Program-made: the position numbers and the translations under genes
Notes under the pieces: model-generated
Told to the model about the DNA's origin: nothing
The model's input: the letters and a program-made list of their open reading frames with translations, nothing else
Databases searched by the model: none
DNA from: a virus
IMG/VR virus record: IMGVR_UViG_3300005253_000125
Coordinates: 1-27,777 of that record
Direction: 5' to 3' (one strand)
DNA: 27,777 nt
Shown here: positions 1 through 8,285 of the stretch, one piece after another
How positions within the stretch are numbered: the first letter of the stretch is position 1
Layout: each line of letters starts with the position of its first letter

Positions 1-227
1 CTTATATCCCAATTACCACCACTAAAAGAAAAAACTGTATTACCAGCACTACCTGTAAGGAATTTTCCTGTTTGATCACCACCTGATGATATGAATGAAC
101 CCGATGTTGTTAAATCGCCAAGATTGGTGAGACTCTGTCCATTCCAATCAAAGGCAGCACCAGCTTGACCAGTAAGAATTGCAAAAATCTCAGCAGCAGT
201 CTTAGCTGGAGGATTATAAGTTCCCAT
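1..227 (-). CDS. Distal tail or fibre protein, N-terminal part only
   Basis: An open frame begins with ATG at 227 and stays open to the window edge, giving about 75 residues of the N-terminus. The start overlaps the stop of the gene before it (TAATG), the same coupling used by its neighbours. The protein opens MGTYNPPAKTAAEIFAIL, then becomes rich in Gly, Ser and Thr with many short polar beta-type stretches and no Cys. That composition is common in phage tail-fibre or appendage proteins, and the position after the propeller and small distal genes fits. No domain can be named from this fragment, so the tail role is inferred from composition and context only. Confidence 0.7.
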   Translation of the reverse strand, partial: MGTYNPPAKTAAEIFAILTGQAGAAFDWNGQSLTNLGDLTTSGSFISSGGDQTGKFLTGSAGNTVFSFSGGNWDI

Positions 228-610
228 TATACTCTTGCCCCTGAATCTTCCACTGCCAATATTGTAATCTTACCATTATTCCCTACACCAGCGTTTTTGA
301 AATATAAGGTGCTTATATCTATTTTACCCCATCCGATACTACCATTTGTAGCAACAGTGAAAACTTCTACTCCTGTCTTACCTAATAGCATTGGGTTTGT
401 CTCAACAGAAATAACTACGTCCCTGAGTGACTTTTCTGCTGTCTCGAACCTGGTTGCGTTGTCATCGGTCATTGTCATCGTCTTACTGTAAGTATCCCCC
501 CCAGCCCTATTGGGGCAGCCTGTACCCCACAGGTAACATCCCCCAATACCAACACTTGTTTGTGGGCAAGGCAAATTGTAGTAGGGGCAAAATTGTTGAG
601 AATCTACCAT
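227..610 (-). CDS. Small structural-region protein with Cys-rich N-terminus
   Basis: This gene encodes 127 residues. The first 35 carry four cysteines (C8, C14, C25, C32) in a Gly/Pro-rich stretch that could bind a metal or form disulfides. A helical segment follows (about residues 45-70), then a beta-rich C-terminal half with an IGWGKIDISTLYFKNAG-type strand pattern. It overlaps both neighbours by one base (TAATG at each end), so its translation is probably coupled to theirs. The helix then beta layout would suit a short trimeric appendage or chaperone, but I do not recognise the family. Confidence 0.75.
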   Translation of the reverse strand: MVDSQQFCPYYNLPCPQTSVGIGGCYLWGTGCPNRAGGDTYSKTMTMTDDNATRFETAEKSLRDVVISVETNPMLLGKTGVEVFTVATNGSIGWGKIDISTLYFKNAGVGNNGKITILAVEDSGARV

Positions 611-1086
611 TAGCTTCTCCTCTCAACCCATTCAGTATAAGTAGGCGCAAAGGTCTCCACATGCTTGATAAATCCTATTGCCGCGCTCCCCTTCCCGGCA
701 GCACCAGCCATATCCACTTCAACATAAGCCCCTTGCCAACCTGACCACCCTCCAGTAAACGCTATAGCTATATTTACAGTGCTATCGGCTAGATATGCCT
801 CTATTACAGTTTCTTTGTTTGTCCCATCGTAGAACCAGATGGATAGGATAGATGCTGTCTTTTTCTCAGTGGTAATGATGAGATCAGTCAATTCAATATA
901 TCCATTACCTTTAGGCGTAGCTAGTCTCGTTGTATCTACGGCACCTAGAGTAACAGCCTTAAATAACCCATGTAACTTTTGGGGATTACTACTAACAAGT
1001 ATTTTATGGACTACGCCCTCAAACTCCTGCGGAAAGACGTATAAGGGATCGCCATTTACATCAACTAATTCTGCTGGTGTCGCCAT
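610..1086 (-). CDS. Beta-rich virion protein, unknown family
   Basis: This is a 158-residue acidic-to-neutral protein without Cys or an evident signal peptide. It is dominated by predicted beta strands (VHKILVSS, GYIELTDLIITTEKKTASILSIWFYDGT, VNIAIAFTGGW), which suggests a beta-sandwich. Its start lies directly after the TAA of the previous gene with no spacing, and its stop overlaps the next ATG. With the 183-residue protein before it, which has a similar strand-rich composition, it probably belongs to the distal tail or virion-decoration set. Function is inferred from position alone. Confidence 0.75.
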   Translation of the reverse strand: MATPAELVDVNGDPLYVFPQEFEGVVHKILVSSNPQKLHGLFKAVTLGAVDTTRLATPKGNGYIELTDLIITTEKKTASILSIWFYDGTNKETVIEAYLADSTVNIAIAFTGGWSGWQGAYVEVDMAGAAGKGSAAIGFIKHVETFAPTYTEWVERRS

Positions 1087-1638
1087 TTAATCTTCCTTAA
1101 AGAAGCCCCAGATAGAAATATGAGCCTCCCCACCAACTGTAACATAGTCCACCCCGACAGCTTTCTTGTTGTTTAGAATCAAAGCTCCGTTAAAGGGAAT
1201 CTCCATATCGGTATCGGCTTTAATTCGTACACGTTCAATGACATCACCTTGAGTGGCTTGACCTGTCTCGTCCGCGATAGCGGTAGCATAGGCGGTAGCA
1301 TCCACATCAAAAGTTCTATTCAGGCCTTGGCCAACTACGACAGTGCCAGTAGGGGTGTAGTCGGTTGTAGGAACATGAATTTCAACCTCTGTCTCAGTAT
1401 CCCCATGAAGGATAATCTTGTGAATGTGGAGTTTCTTGGTGGCATGAATGTTTCTAACTGAGAGTATGGTATCAGCGGCATCGTAGTTGTAGGTCTCAAT
1501 AGTCCATATAAACGACTCCCCAGTCTTTTCGGAGATAAACTCGAACTCCGACTCTATCATCGCTGATACTAATAGTTGGTCAAACGTTGTAACGTCAGCA
1601 ATTCGACCGCCAGTCTTCCCAAATATTCTCCAGCCCAT
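1087..1638 (-). CDS. Beta-sandwich-like virion protein, unknown family
   Basis: The 183-residue product has a short basic N-terminus (MGWRIFGKTGGR), a helix near residues 15-30, and then alternating strands to the end. A segment around residues 60-85 (ATKKLHIHKIILHGDTETEVEI) is typical of the beta-sandwich proteins found in phage tail and capsid-decoration genes. The ribosome site is excellent: AAGGAGG stands nine bases before the ATG and lies inside the end of the tiny upstream gene. It abuts the following gene exactly. No enzymatic motif is visible. Confidence 0.75.
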   Translation of the reverse strand: MGWRIFGKTGGRIADVTTFDQLLVSAMIESEFEFISEKTGESFIWTIETYNYDAADTILSVRNIHATKKLHIHKIILHGDTETEVEIHVPTTDYTPTGTVVVGQGLNRTFDVDATAYATAIADETGQATQGDVIERVRIKADTDMEIPFNGALILNNKKAVGVDYVTVGGEAHISIWGFFKED

Positions 1639-1639
1639 T

Positions 1640-1747
1640 TTAGTCCTCCTTAAATTCTAAATCGCTCATCATAGATAAGTGCGCCAACATTAGAAGTAAT
1701 TCTATTACGAATTCCTTTAATAGTTCCTCTTTCGTTACGGTACCCAT
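1640..1747 (-). CDS. 35-residue helical peptide, paralogue of the protein before it
   Basis: This short gene runs from ATG at 1747 to TAA at 1640-1642. Its first 13 bases overlap the end of the upstream 72-residue gene. The product opens MGTVTKEELLKEFVIELLL and ends with MSDLEFKED, forming one amphipathic or hydrophobic helix with an acidic tail. The EEL...MSDLE pattern repeats the C-terminal half of the neighbour (EEL...MSDLELEGDD), so the two look like a tandem duplication. Its last codons contain the AAGGAGG that serves the next gene, so it may also act as a coupling peptide. No function is known. Confidence 0.6.
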   Translation of the reverse strand: MGTVTKEELLKEFVIELLLMLAHLSMMSDLEFKED

Positions 1748-1953
1748 GCTATATCATCCCCCTCAAGTTCCAGGTCGCTCATCTTAGCCAAGCACAGGTT
1801 TATGTTTCTCAGAGTAGATATAGCAATCTGCCACAATTCCTCCTCAGTCAAATTAGCTTGGTCAATTATATCCTTGAGACTCTGGGTGAGATTGGAATAC
1901 CTTACCCTGCTTAGAGGAATGCCCGGCTCTCCCTCTGGTACAAATCTTGTCAT
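1735..1953 (-). CDS. 72-residue helical protein of the tail region
   Basis: The protein has a polar N-terminus with Pro/Gly (MTRFVPEGEPGIPLSRVR) and then two helices (about residues 20-35 and 37-58). The second ends in MSDLELEGDD and resembles the whole of the next small protein. The start overlaps the stop of the propeller gene by four bases (ATGA). Small helical proteins directly after a receptor-binding protein can be assembly chaperones for it. That role is only a guess here, since no known family is recognised. Confidence 0.7.
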   Translation of the reverse strand: MTRFVPEGEPGIPLSRVRYSNLTQSLKDIIDQANLTEEELWQIAISTLRNINLCLAKMSDLELEGDDIAWVP

Positions 1954-3461
1954 ATCTCCTTACCCATTGCCCGTTGACCTAATACCCAGTCCTGCCACAC
2001 CCTCAGAGTCAGGACATCAGCCCCCGGTATGCCCCTTAAGATAGCCCTCTGTTCTGCTTGAGTATGAGTGGCTAGCCATTGCCCATATTCCCTTAAGGTA
2101 GGTATGGGCCCAGGTAGTTGCCTTGCAGGGCCCCTCTCCTGTAATGTAGGCTCAGGCTCTTTCTGTGAACTTATAGGTGAGAAGTATTGGCTGAACAAAC
2201 CTCCGGTAAGAATCTCAGTCTGGTATACCGCACCCGGCCCCGCTGACCAGTGAATAACTTGAGCAGTAACACGGACTAGAGCATTAGCAGGAATAGTCGG
2301 CTTCCAAGCTACCGCAGCATCTTCATAGAACTCAATGGTATCTCCTGCAGCAGTTTCGCCTGCCCAAACAAAGACGTACCCAGCAGATGGAGTTGCTTGA
2401 TTGCGCGGATGGAAGGCTCCTACCATTGAGGGGAGGTCTTGAATCTTATCTGTTCGAGTTATTACAGTAGTAGTTGAACCCCACGAGCCAGATGACCGCC
2501 TTCTATGACGAATAATTACAGTACCAGTTGTCCCACTACGCCACACCACATTCAAACTATCACCTGTTTCAAGGCTTGCGGAAGCATCCCCCTTTCCTTG
2601 CCCACCAGCATCTGTTATAGCCTCTTGAGTTTGCCATACCCCTGACAGACGCTTTCTGTATTGTATGTTATATACTGTGGTGTTAGTCCCCCAACCTTTC
2701 CCTGACCACACCAAGTCAATATCTCCGTTGCTATCTATGGCAATGGAGCCAGTTGCCTGGTCTGCGTCTATATCCGTTACTAACTCCTTTGACCCAAAAG
2801 CACCTGCTGTACCTTGCTTATAGAGCATCTGGTTCCTTGCTCCATAAGTACCGTGTCCTTTACCACCCCAAACAATGTGAATAGTGTTAGAACTATCAAT
2901 GGCAAGGTCAGGAAGGGTCTGATCTTCGATGCCAACTACTCCCTCACCAATATCCTCGGCACCAGACCAAGAACCACTACTCCTATTCGAGTATTGTATT
3001 CGAGTAAAATTAGGGCTACCTCCATTATCAAAGGAACCTCTCCAAACTACGTGAGGAATACTAGAGGAGTCAACAGCTACTGATGCGCTGAATTGGGATT
3101 CGGCCTCATCAGTAATACCTTCCTGGCTACCCCAACTCGTAGTACGCTTCTTATATTGGATATTCTCTACAGTGTCATTAGTACCCCAACCCCTACCGTT
3201 CCAAACTATATGGACATTGCCATCAATATCTACAGCTAGGGCTGGCCTCTCCTGGTCGTATGCTTCGGTGGTAAAGGATACCTGTTCCTCAGTCCATGTA
3301 ACTCCATCATCCGTAGAATAGGCAAAGAATATCTGGTTTCGAGAACCATCACTATATCGGTAACAGGTAACATAATCGCCATTAGGTCTCCTGCCTAATT
3401 TACGACCATTCTGGTCTGTGAATCCTATACCTGAGACTTGTTGTATTTCGTAAGTAGGCAT
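1950..3461 (-). CDS. Beta-propeller (BNR/sialidase-like fold) receptor-binding protein
   Basis: The 503-residue product carries at least five propeller-type blades. Each contains an (H/D)(I/V/L)VW(N/R/G/S)G strand, at about residues 84, 137, 195, 249 and 304, spaced 52-58 residues apart and preceded by an acidic Asp-box-like loop (ID..G/SN). The N-terminal blade has the S.DDG.TW signature of BNR repeats. I see no clear sialidase catalytic Arg triad, so a binding role is more likely than an enzymatic one. Residues about 425-503 form a Pro-rich linker and a helical tail that could anchor it. It starts one base before the end of the hub-like gene. A host glycan receptor is the probable target. 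Confidence 0.8.
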   Translation of the reverse strand: MPTYEIQQVSGIGFTDQNGRKLGRRPNGDYVTCYRYSDGSRNQIFFAYSTDDGVTWTEEQVSFTTEAYDQERPALAVDIDGNVHIVWNGRGWGTNDTVENIQYKKRTTSWGSQEGITDEAESQFSASVAVDSSSIPHVVWRGSFDNGGSPNFTRIQYSNRSSGSWSGAEDIGEGVVGIEDQTLPDLAIDSSNTIHIVWGGKGHGTYGARNQMLYKQGTAGAFGSKELVTDIDADQATGSIAIDSNGDIDLVWSGKGWGTNTTVYNIQYRKRLSGVWQTQEAITDAGGQGKGDASASLETGDSLNVVWRSGTTGTVIIRHRRRSSGSWGSTTTVITRTDKIQDLPSMVGAFHPRNQATPSAGYVFVWAGETAAGDTIEFYEDAAVAWKPTIPANALVRVTAQVIHWSAGPGAVYQTEILTGGLFSQYFSPISSQKEPEPTLQERGPARQLPGPIPTLREYGQWLATHTQAEQRAILRGIPGADVLTLRVWQDWVLGQRAMGKEI

Positions 3462-4606
3462 TATCTCGTATCCAATATCCTTACTCTGTCATACAGTTCA
3501 ACCCGAGGGTCAAATGGTATAACTGTTCTGCCTGCAAAGGTCTCGGCTAAACTCTTGTTTAGTTTGAAGGTAGCCAGGGCATCGGCAGCAGCCTGACTAA
3601 TTCCTCTACCGAATCTATGAATCTCAAGGTTGTGCATATACTCCCCTGTGTAAACGGAGTCAGTCCAGTCATCACTAAATGCCTCACCCTCAACAAAGGA
3701 ACTCCAGTCTTGGTCTTCGCTGGTATCGCCGAATACCTTGACCCTATTAGGGATTTTGAGGAACTCCCTGTCGGTATTCTCATAGAATACATGGCCATCA
3801 CTCTGACTGGAGTAGTAGGTTTCATTCACCGAGTCTGTGGATTGCGGGTAGATTATCTTGAAGGACAAACCTGCATCTGCCCTCAGGTAAGAACCAGTGT
3901 ACCCTAGTAGCATTGCAATAACATCGACAAAGGTGTCATAGTTAGCAAGGCTGGTCTCATTACTATGACCTGGGGCATCCTGATTGATTAGGGGTCTCTC
4001 AGGGTCTTTGACTGGTTCTAAAACAAGACTATTGATTATACTATCATCCTGATCTCCGAGAGCATCAAGGGTGAAGTCGTATATCGAACCTGTCATATTA
4101 TAAAGAAACGTCTCAAGCAAGGCTTCTAATATCCCATAGATTGTCTTACCAGTAAAGTTGCCGAAGTTATCGTTATAGAAAGGAGCAGTCCCTATCAGGA
4201 CAAACAGTTCCCTGAGTACAGCCCACACCCCCTCAAGCTCCAAGAGAACTTTGAGGTCTTTCTTTCCATTCTTTGACCCACCAGAAAGGGTGTGTTGTTG
4301 TTTAACCCATAATCGAGGAAACTCCCCATACCTTAATCCTGAATCAGTGTTAGCTCCTAGTCCGAGGTCAATATAGTAGCCAACTAAGGAAGGTACAGCC
4401 AGGTCATCGTTACGAAGTTGAATCTGACAATACTCATCAAAAGGTTCCAGTCTCAATGTCAGGCTTTCAGAGCGGTTGGTGGTAACAGTTGGGTCAAAGG
4501 AATAATCGTAGGTCGTCCCCCCATCCTGAGATGTGAAGACTAACCTTATAGCGGGGTCAATATTTCCCCCAATTTTTGAAAGTAAATCAGCGTGTAAGCT
4601 TCTCAT
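3461..4606 (-). CDS. Tail hub or baseplate-like structural protein
   Basis: This is a 381-residue protein. Residues about 15-120 have a beta-rich layout with a passage on ordered strands (SESLTLRLEPFDEYCQIQLRNDD, then WVKQQHTLSG and LKVLLELEGVWAVLRELF). That resembles the N-terminal domains of phage hub or tail-tip proteins in environmental phages. The middle contains a FIDVIAMLLGY-like helix and a strand-rich region, and the end (VELYDRVRILDTR) looks like a hub beta-barrel strand. It overlaps the connector gene upstream by four bases and the propeller gene downstream by one. Assignment rests on general pattern and position, not a single diagnostic motif. Confidence 0.6.
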   Translation of the reverse strand: MRSLHADLLSKIGGNIDPAIRLVFTSQDGGTTYDYSFDPTVTTNRSESLTLRLEPFDEYCQIQLRNDDLAVPSLVGYYIDLGLGANTDSGLRYGEFPRLWVKQQHTLSGGSKNGKKDLKVLLELEGVWAVLRELFVLIGTAPFYNDNFGNFTGKTIYGILEALLETFLYNMTGSIYDFTLDALGDQDDSIINSLVLEPVKDPERPLINQDAPGHSNETSLANYDTFVDVIAMLLGYTGSYLRADAGLSFKIIYPQSTDSVNETYYSSQSDGHVFYENTDREFLKIPNRVKVFGDTSEDQDWSSFVEGEAFSDDWTDSVYTGEYMHNLEIHRFGRGISQAAADALATFKLNKSLAETFAGRTVIPFDPRVELYDRVRILDTR

Positions 4607-6099
4607 CCTCTCGTATAAACCTGACTTGTCCGGTATTTTCTCGGTACGCTACGCCTTAGTTTGGCTTTGACTCTTTCTAATCCGGCTAATCCCGAGGCCT
4701 CCATGATTCTGCCGGAAGAGGCTATCTGAAGCTCACTGGAGACCTCTTGGAGGTTGACCTGTACCTCTCTGACTTTGGCAAGTACCCCACTAGCTTCTCC
4801 CGCTGCTAGGTTTAAGTATGAATTGGTATTAGCACGATCAGCTTCAGCCTCCCTGAGATAATTTTGCCCAGTAGAGGCAAAACCTAAAGCCACATTAATA
4901 TCAGCATTAGCTAGTGAGATAAACTCAGGCGCACCACCAGCCACTGTGACTGTATTGGCTAAAGGTTCACCCTCTGCTACGGCAGTTTTAGCCAAGCCTA
5001 TTTCAGTGACCAGCTTATCAAACTCAAGGTTGGCTAGAATGATAGCTGCCGGCGCAAGCCCAGCCTCAGTTCTTCCTGAAGCGATATCTGTAAGTATCTG
5101 TGTGATTCGAGCAGCAATGGTAGCCGTAGCCGTTGTAGCCAGAGCAATCGTAACTAGGGCTGCGTGAATCTGCTGGTAGAACTGCATCGGCTCTCTAATA
5201 GCAGCCAGAGCCGTAGCGTACTCAATGACATAAAGTTCTATCATTGGATTGGTGAGCGTGGACTGAGTGAAGGTAACTACCACATCGTTAATAACGTCAC
5301 TCTCTAACCCAGGATAAAAGGTGACAGTCGCCTCGTTAGAAGCTATAGTAGCATCAGCCGTTACTCGGTATATCCCCCTTGTGCCAGCAATAGTAAACTC
5401 TTGGTCGGCTTCTATCGTGCCTGCACTCTGGAGGTCGTCAATAACGATTGAGGTATCCCCCGCCGAATAACCGGCAACAAGGTCTACCGCTCCAAGGAAG
5501 TCCGTTAGCTGGCTAACCCTTTGCTTCACCTTAAACCAGATATAGACCTCAGTGTCGGGCTGAGTGCCACTGGTAACGACCTTGCTATCCCTCACGGAAT
5601 CTACTTTAACCGTCAGGATAGTCCCGTCTATGTCGTAGTTGCGTTTCTGTCCTTTGGGGTACTCCAGTTTGTTGATTCCAAGATAATCGGTTACGTCAGA
5701 GATATTGATTTGGAACTTGGAGGTACACTCATTATTGTAGATTTCGTAGGTCTCCCCGGAAGCCATAATATCTTTAGAGAGAGCCACTGTGGTAGAACTG
5801 GTAAAGGTAACAATCTCAGCCCAAGTCTTATCCCTTGAATTAAAGACCATCTTGCCAACATCACCAGCTAAAAACTGAGACTTGGTAGCATCAACTAGGT
5901 TCCCTGATGAGGTGCTTGAAGCCGTCCCGACCCGTGACTCAATGGTATACGTCTCCATCCTTTCGTGAGGGAAGAACTGGCTCACCTCCCAGATAGCATC
6001 AACAAGCTCTTCGTCAAGTTCTGTGGTGGCGAAGTTGGCAAAGCCCGTATCTCGGAGGTTTGACCCAACCTTATCCTTAATCTGAGTATATGTTCTCAC
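4603..6099 (-). CDS. Head-tail connector/adaptor-like protein with long coiled coil
   Basis: The start is GTG at 6097-6099, confirmed by the upstream peptide whose TGA overlaps it. The product is 498 residues. Residues 1-55 (TYTQIKDKVGSNL... DEELVDAIWEVSQFFP) match the helical opening typical of phage head-tail adaptor proteins. Residues about 55-300 are beta-rich with a DVGKMVF module. Residues about 300-475 are Ala-rich with heptad-like helices, and the end is strongly basic (RVKAKLRRSVPRKYRTS). The long helical region is unusual for a simple adaptor and could form a shaft or tail tube. Its place between decoration genes and hub fits a neck or tail protein. Confidence 0.6.
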   Translation of the reverse strand: MRTYTQIKDKVGSNLRDTGFANFATTELDEELVDAIWEVSQFFPHERMETYTIESRVGTASSTSSGNLVDATKSQFLAGDVGKMVFNSRDKTWAEIVTFTSSTTVALSKDIMASGETYEIYNNECTSKFQINISDVTDYLGINKLEYPKGQKRNYDIDGTILTVKVDSVRDSKVVTSGTQPDTEVYIWFKVKQRVSQLTDFLGAVDLVAGYSAGDTSIVIDDLQSAGTIEADQEFTIAGTRGIYRVTADATIASNEATVTFYPGLESDVINDVVVTFTQSTLTNPMIELYVIEYATALAAIREPMQFYQQIHAALVTIALATTATATIAARITQILTDIASGRTEAGLAPAAIILANLEFDKLVTEIGLAKTAVAEGEPLANTVTVAGGAPEFISLANADINVALGFASTGQNYLREAEADRANTNSYLNLAAGEASGVLAKVREVQVNLQEVSSELQIASSGRIMEASGLAGLERVKAKLRRSVPRKYRTSQVYTRG

Positions 6100-6140
6100 T
6101 TCTTCCTTTTCTTCTTATGGGATGGTGGATGTTTGGTCAT
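6096..6140 (-). CDS. 14-residue lysine-rich leader peptide
   Basis: A mini-frame MTKHPPSHKKKRKK starts at ATG 6140 behind AGGAG and stops with TGA. That stop overlaps the GTG start of the connector gene (GTGA). The ribosome site that serves the GTG start seems to be this peptide's AAGAAG tail, so translation of the peptide probably delivers ribosomes to a weak GTG start. Half of the residues are Lys or Arg. It may be only a coupling leader, and could also be an accident of sequence. Confidence 0.45.
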   Translation of the reverse strand: MTKHPPSHKKKRKK

Positions 6141-6150
6141 TTATGTTCTC

Positions 6151-6870
6151 CTAAACTCCGAATAGATGTCGTTCTTGGTTGCGAATACTGGTTCTTTCGT
6201 CAACACTAAGAACCTTGTTATTGACTATCCTCGCCAAGGCTATACCTCCATCTAGTTCTTCTGAAACACGCCATCTTCCTAAGAGAAGGTCAGCCCCCTC
6301 GTTATCCGTAGCCCCCCCTTTACCTGCGTCAGTCTCAACAGTACCATCATTATCAATAATCAGGTCAGTTCCATCATTCATAAAAAATGCTAAATGCCAG
6401 TTCCCGTCATCAACTGTTATCCCTGAAATAAATAACTTTTCGACATCACTTATCCGATGAGCTAATTGAAGAACGCCAGCAGGTGAAGCATTACGGATCG
6501 TGATAAAGAAATCTCGATTAGTAGTTCCATCATCTTTAGACATTAACCCACCTGTTTCACTTGCCGTATCAGAGGAGAAAAACCACATAAAGATTGTCCA
6601 ACTACTACCGAGGTCTAATGAGGAGTCGGCACCGCAATTTACATTATCACCAGCATCTTCTGTAAATTTCAGATACCAAAGCCCCTGACCTGTCTGTGCC
6701 CAGGTAGCCCCTGTTATCGTGCCATCGTTACCTTGACCACTTCTGTCCCTGATAGTTGAACTGTAGTTATCATCCTGCCCAGGTAGCCAGAGGACAGTAT
6801 TGGCATCGGGGCGGAATTTAAGCCCCCAGTTTGCCCTGGCATAAGTATGTTCTAATGCTCGATTTCTCAT
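6151..6870 (-). CDS. LamG/concanavalin A-like lectin-fold protein
   Basis: The 239-residue product shows the pattern of the laminin-G-3 (concanavalin A-like) fold. An opening strand (VLWLPGQDD) is followed by the DRSGQGNDGTITGATWAQTG loop, the YLKFTEDAGDNVNCG strand, the WTIFMWF strand and then the NWHLAFFMNDGTDLIIDNDGT hairpin. It ends with a helix and strand set (DGGIALARIVNNKVLSVDE) near residue 220. Such domains in phage virions usually bind sugars on the host surface or decorate the shell. Its stop lies 10 bases before the leader peptide, and the start overlaps the previous TAA (TAATG). Confidence 0.8.
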   Translation of the reverse strand: MRNRALEHTYARANWGLKFRPDANTVLWLPGQDDNYSSTIRDRSGQGNDGTITGATWAQTGQGLWYLKFTEDAGDNVNCGADSSLDLGSSWTIFMWFFSSDTASETGGLMSKDDGTTNRDFFITIRNASPAGVLQLAHRISDVEKLFISGITVDDGNWHLAFFMNDGTDLIIDNDGTVETDAGKGGATDNEGADLLLGRWRVSEELDGGIALARIVNNKVLSVDERTSIRNQERHLFGV

Positions 6871-7472
6871 TAAAACTGCTCAATGTAAAGGGTTATATCC
6901 AGCCACTCCGTTGCTGTGTGTGTAGTTGCAGTTACAGCTATTGCTATAAGATATAATTCCCTTTTACCTGGCTCACAAATAAACAATAGAGGAAGATTGC
7001 CAGTTGTTGAAGGAGTAGATACAGCATAGGAATTATCACCCCTGGAATGTAAAGCAGGCAGAGTTATCTCATCCACCATAAACGGCCCATCCGCAGGATT
7101 GGGTGAAGCAGCAGCAGCGTTATCGTCCAGTTCGCTAGTTGGGTACTTAGTGTAAACCTGTAGACCTATTATGTAGTCCTGAGATTCAACCTGAGTATCT
7201 GCCGTTACTTGAACGATTCGCCCAGCACCACCGGGGACACGAACTACATCATGGAATGTCCAGGCCGTTCCTACGCCATCACTATCACTTTCCGAAAGCA
7301 CATCGCCGGCAGCATGAGCACTGCCGTTAGCTTCTAGTTGCTTACGAACCCGTATCTTCTTTACTGTTATTGAACTTTCAGGAGCGATAACAATACGGCC
7401 TTCGGCATCTACTTGAACATAACGGAAAGATTTACCGTCAGCCATCAAGCCTTTAAGTTTTGAGTATGGCAT
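6870..7472 (-). CDS. Virion-associated beta protein, head or neck decoration type
   Basis: A 200-residue protein with no Cys until a single late one. The centre contains AGDVLSESDSDG, WTFHDVVRVPGGAGRIV, and LDDNAAAASPNPADGP, followed by a strand-rich end (LPLLFICEPGKRELYLIAIAVTATT). This order (gDv, f.vvr..G..g.I, DNAA..P..AD) occurs in a widespread but unnamed phage virion protein that usually sits close to the capsid gene. The ribosome site is good (AAAGGAGGC before ATG 7472). A GC-rich hairpin separates it from the gene before it. Role as a shell or neck decoration is inferred. Confidence 0.65.
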   Translation of the reverse strand: MPYSKLKGLMADGKSFRYVQVDAEGRIVIAPESSITVKKIRVRKQLEANGSAHAAGDVLSESDSDGVGTAWTFHDVVRVPGGAGRIVQVTADTQVESQDYIIGLQVYTKYPTSELDDNAAAASPNPADGPFMVDEITLPALHSRGDNSYAVSTPSTTGNLPLLFICEPGKRELYLIAIAVTATTHTATEWLDITLYIEQF

Positions 7473-7493
7473 ATATAGCCTCCTTTGTTAAGA

Positions 7494-7519
7494 GGGGGAG
7501 GGGAAAAGCCCCCTCCCTT
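7494..7519 (-). terminator. GC-rich intergenic hairpin, attenuator-like
   Basis: GGGAGGGG (7496-7503) pairs perfectly with CCCCTCCC (7510-7517) around a six-base loop. On the minus strand the stem is followed by CCTCTTAAC and not a U run, so it is not a classical terminator. It may slow polymerase or block exonuclease, lowering expression of the tail genes relative to the capsid side. Confidence 0.45.
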
Positions 7520-7531
7520 CTTACTTTTTAT

Positions 7532-8218
7532 TTAGCTTTGTAGAGATATGACCTGCGTAGTGTCGAACTCTACCCACTTCACAGACCAGAACCAACTTGG
7601 CTGTGGGGAAGCACAGTAAGTGTAGATAACCAAGCTGGCTGGGCCGATAAGCTCTGGTGCGTAAAATTGTTTCGCTGACCAGTGAACCCTAGTTTCATTG
7701 GCATAAGGCTTTGTTCCCACATCTTGGTCAAGCATCGCACCATGCAGTGTGATGTCATCAGCGTTAGCATTAGCAACAATATCGGTAGTCCCCTCGTAGA
7801 ATGGGCAACTTGAACCACCAGGTCTGTCAAACCTCATATTCTGGGGTGTGACTAAAACACCCCCACTAGAATAGCGGGTTTTATCCGATAAGGTGATTAG
7901 AACTGTAATTACACCACCACCCACAGTTCCACCTTGATTAAGTATAATCTCCAGTGGGACTGCCGTCCTGCCCTCGGGCACATCCAGCAAAAGGGCAGGG
8001 TCAGTATCAGAGAATGACGCTGAAGCTGTCCCCATTGCAGCAGCAGTCTCCCTGGCCACATTGCTGGCTATAAATACTCTACCATCAAAAACCCACTGCT
8101 GACCTGCGTCAATAGTAACCAGTTCAGACCTTCGATTGAGCCTTATTTTCCCTACCGCCCCTTCACCATCCAGTTCGTAGGATTCCTGTCTAACCGCAGT
8201 TCTGATTTCGTCTGCCAT
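7532..8218 (-). CDS. Virion structural protein, unknown family
   Basis: This gene gives 228 residues with a polar, acidic N-terminus and then a beta-rich body. Notable strands are GRVFIASNVARE, LLDVPEGRTAVPLEIILN and GGVITVLITLSDKTRYSSGG, and the end has several aromatic residues (WFWSVKWVEF). Two Cys occur at scattered positions. The layout suggests a beta-sandwich of the type used as capsid decoration or a short fibre. It is flanked by hairpins on one side and by a putative promoter (8248-8277) on the other. No catalytic motif is visible, so it is called virion protein from its place between capsid and tail genes. Confidence 0.7.
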   Translation of the reverse strand: MADEIRTAVRQESYELDGEGAVGKIRLNRRSELVTIDAGQQWVFDGRVFIASNVARETAAAMGTASASFSDTDPALLLDVPEGRTAVPLEIILNQGGTVGGGVITVLITLSDKTRYSSGGVLVTPQNMRFDRPGGSSCPFYEGTTDIVANANADDITLHGAMLDQDVGTKPYANETRVHWSAKQFYAPELIGPASLVIYTYCASPQPSWFWSVKWVEFDTTQVISLQS

Positions 8219-8247
8219 TGTTTCTCCTTGCGTAAGTCTCGATGAGC

Positions 8248-8277
8248 ACTATACGCTTGTTTTAGTAGGCGTTTTAA
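8248..8277 (-). promoter_or_regulatory. Weak sigma70-type promoter candidate
   Basis: On the minus strand TTAAAA (8277-8272) and TATAGT (8253-8248) are separated by 18 bases, about 30 bases ahead of the 228-residue virion gene. The -10 matches five of six positions and the -35 only four. The candidate lies in one of the few gene-free gaps of this block. Confidence 0.3.
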
Positions 8278-8285
8278 GTCCACCC

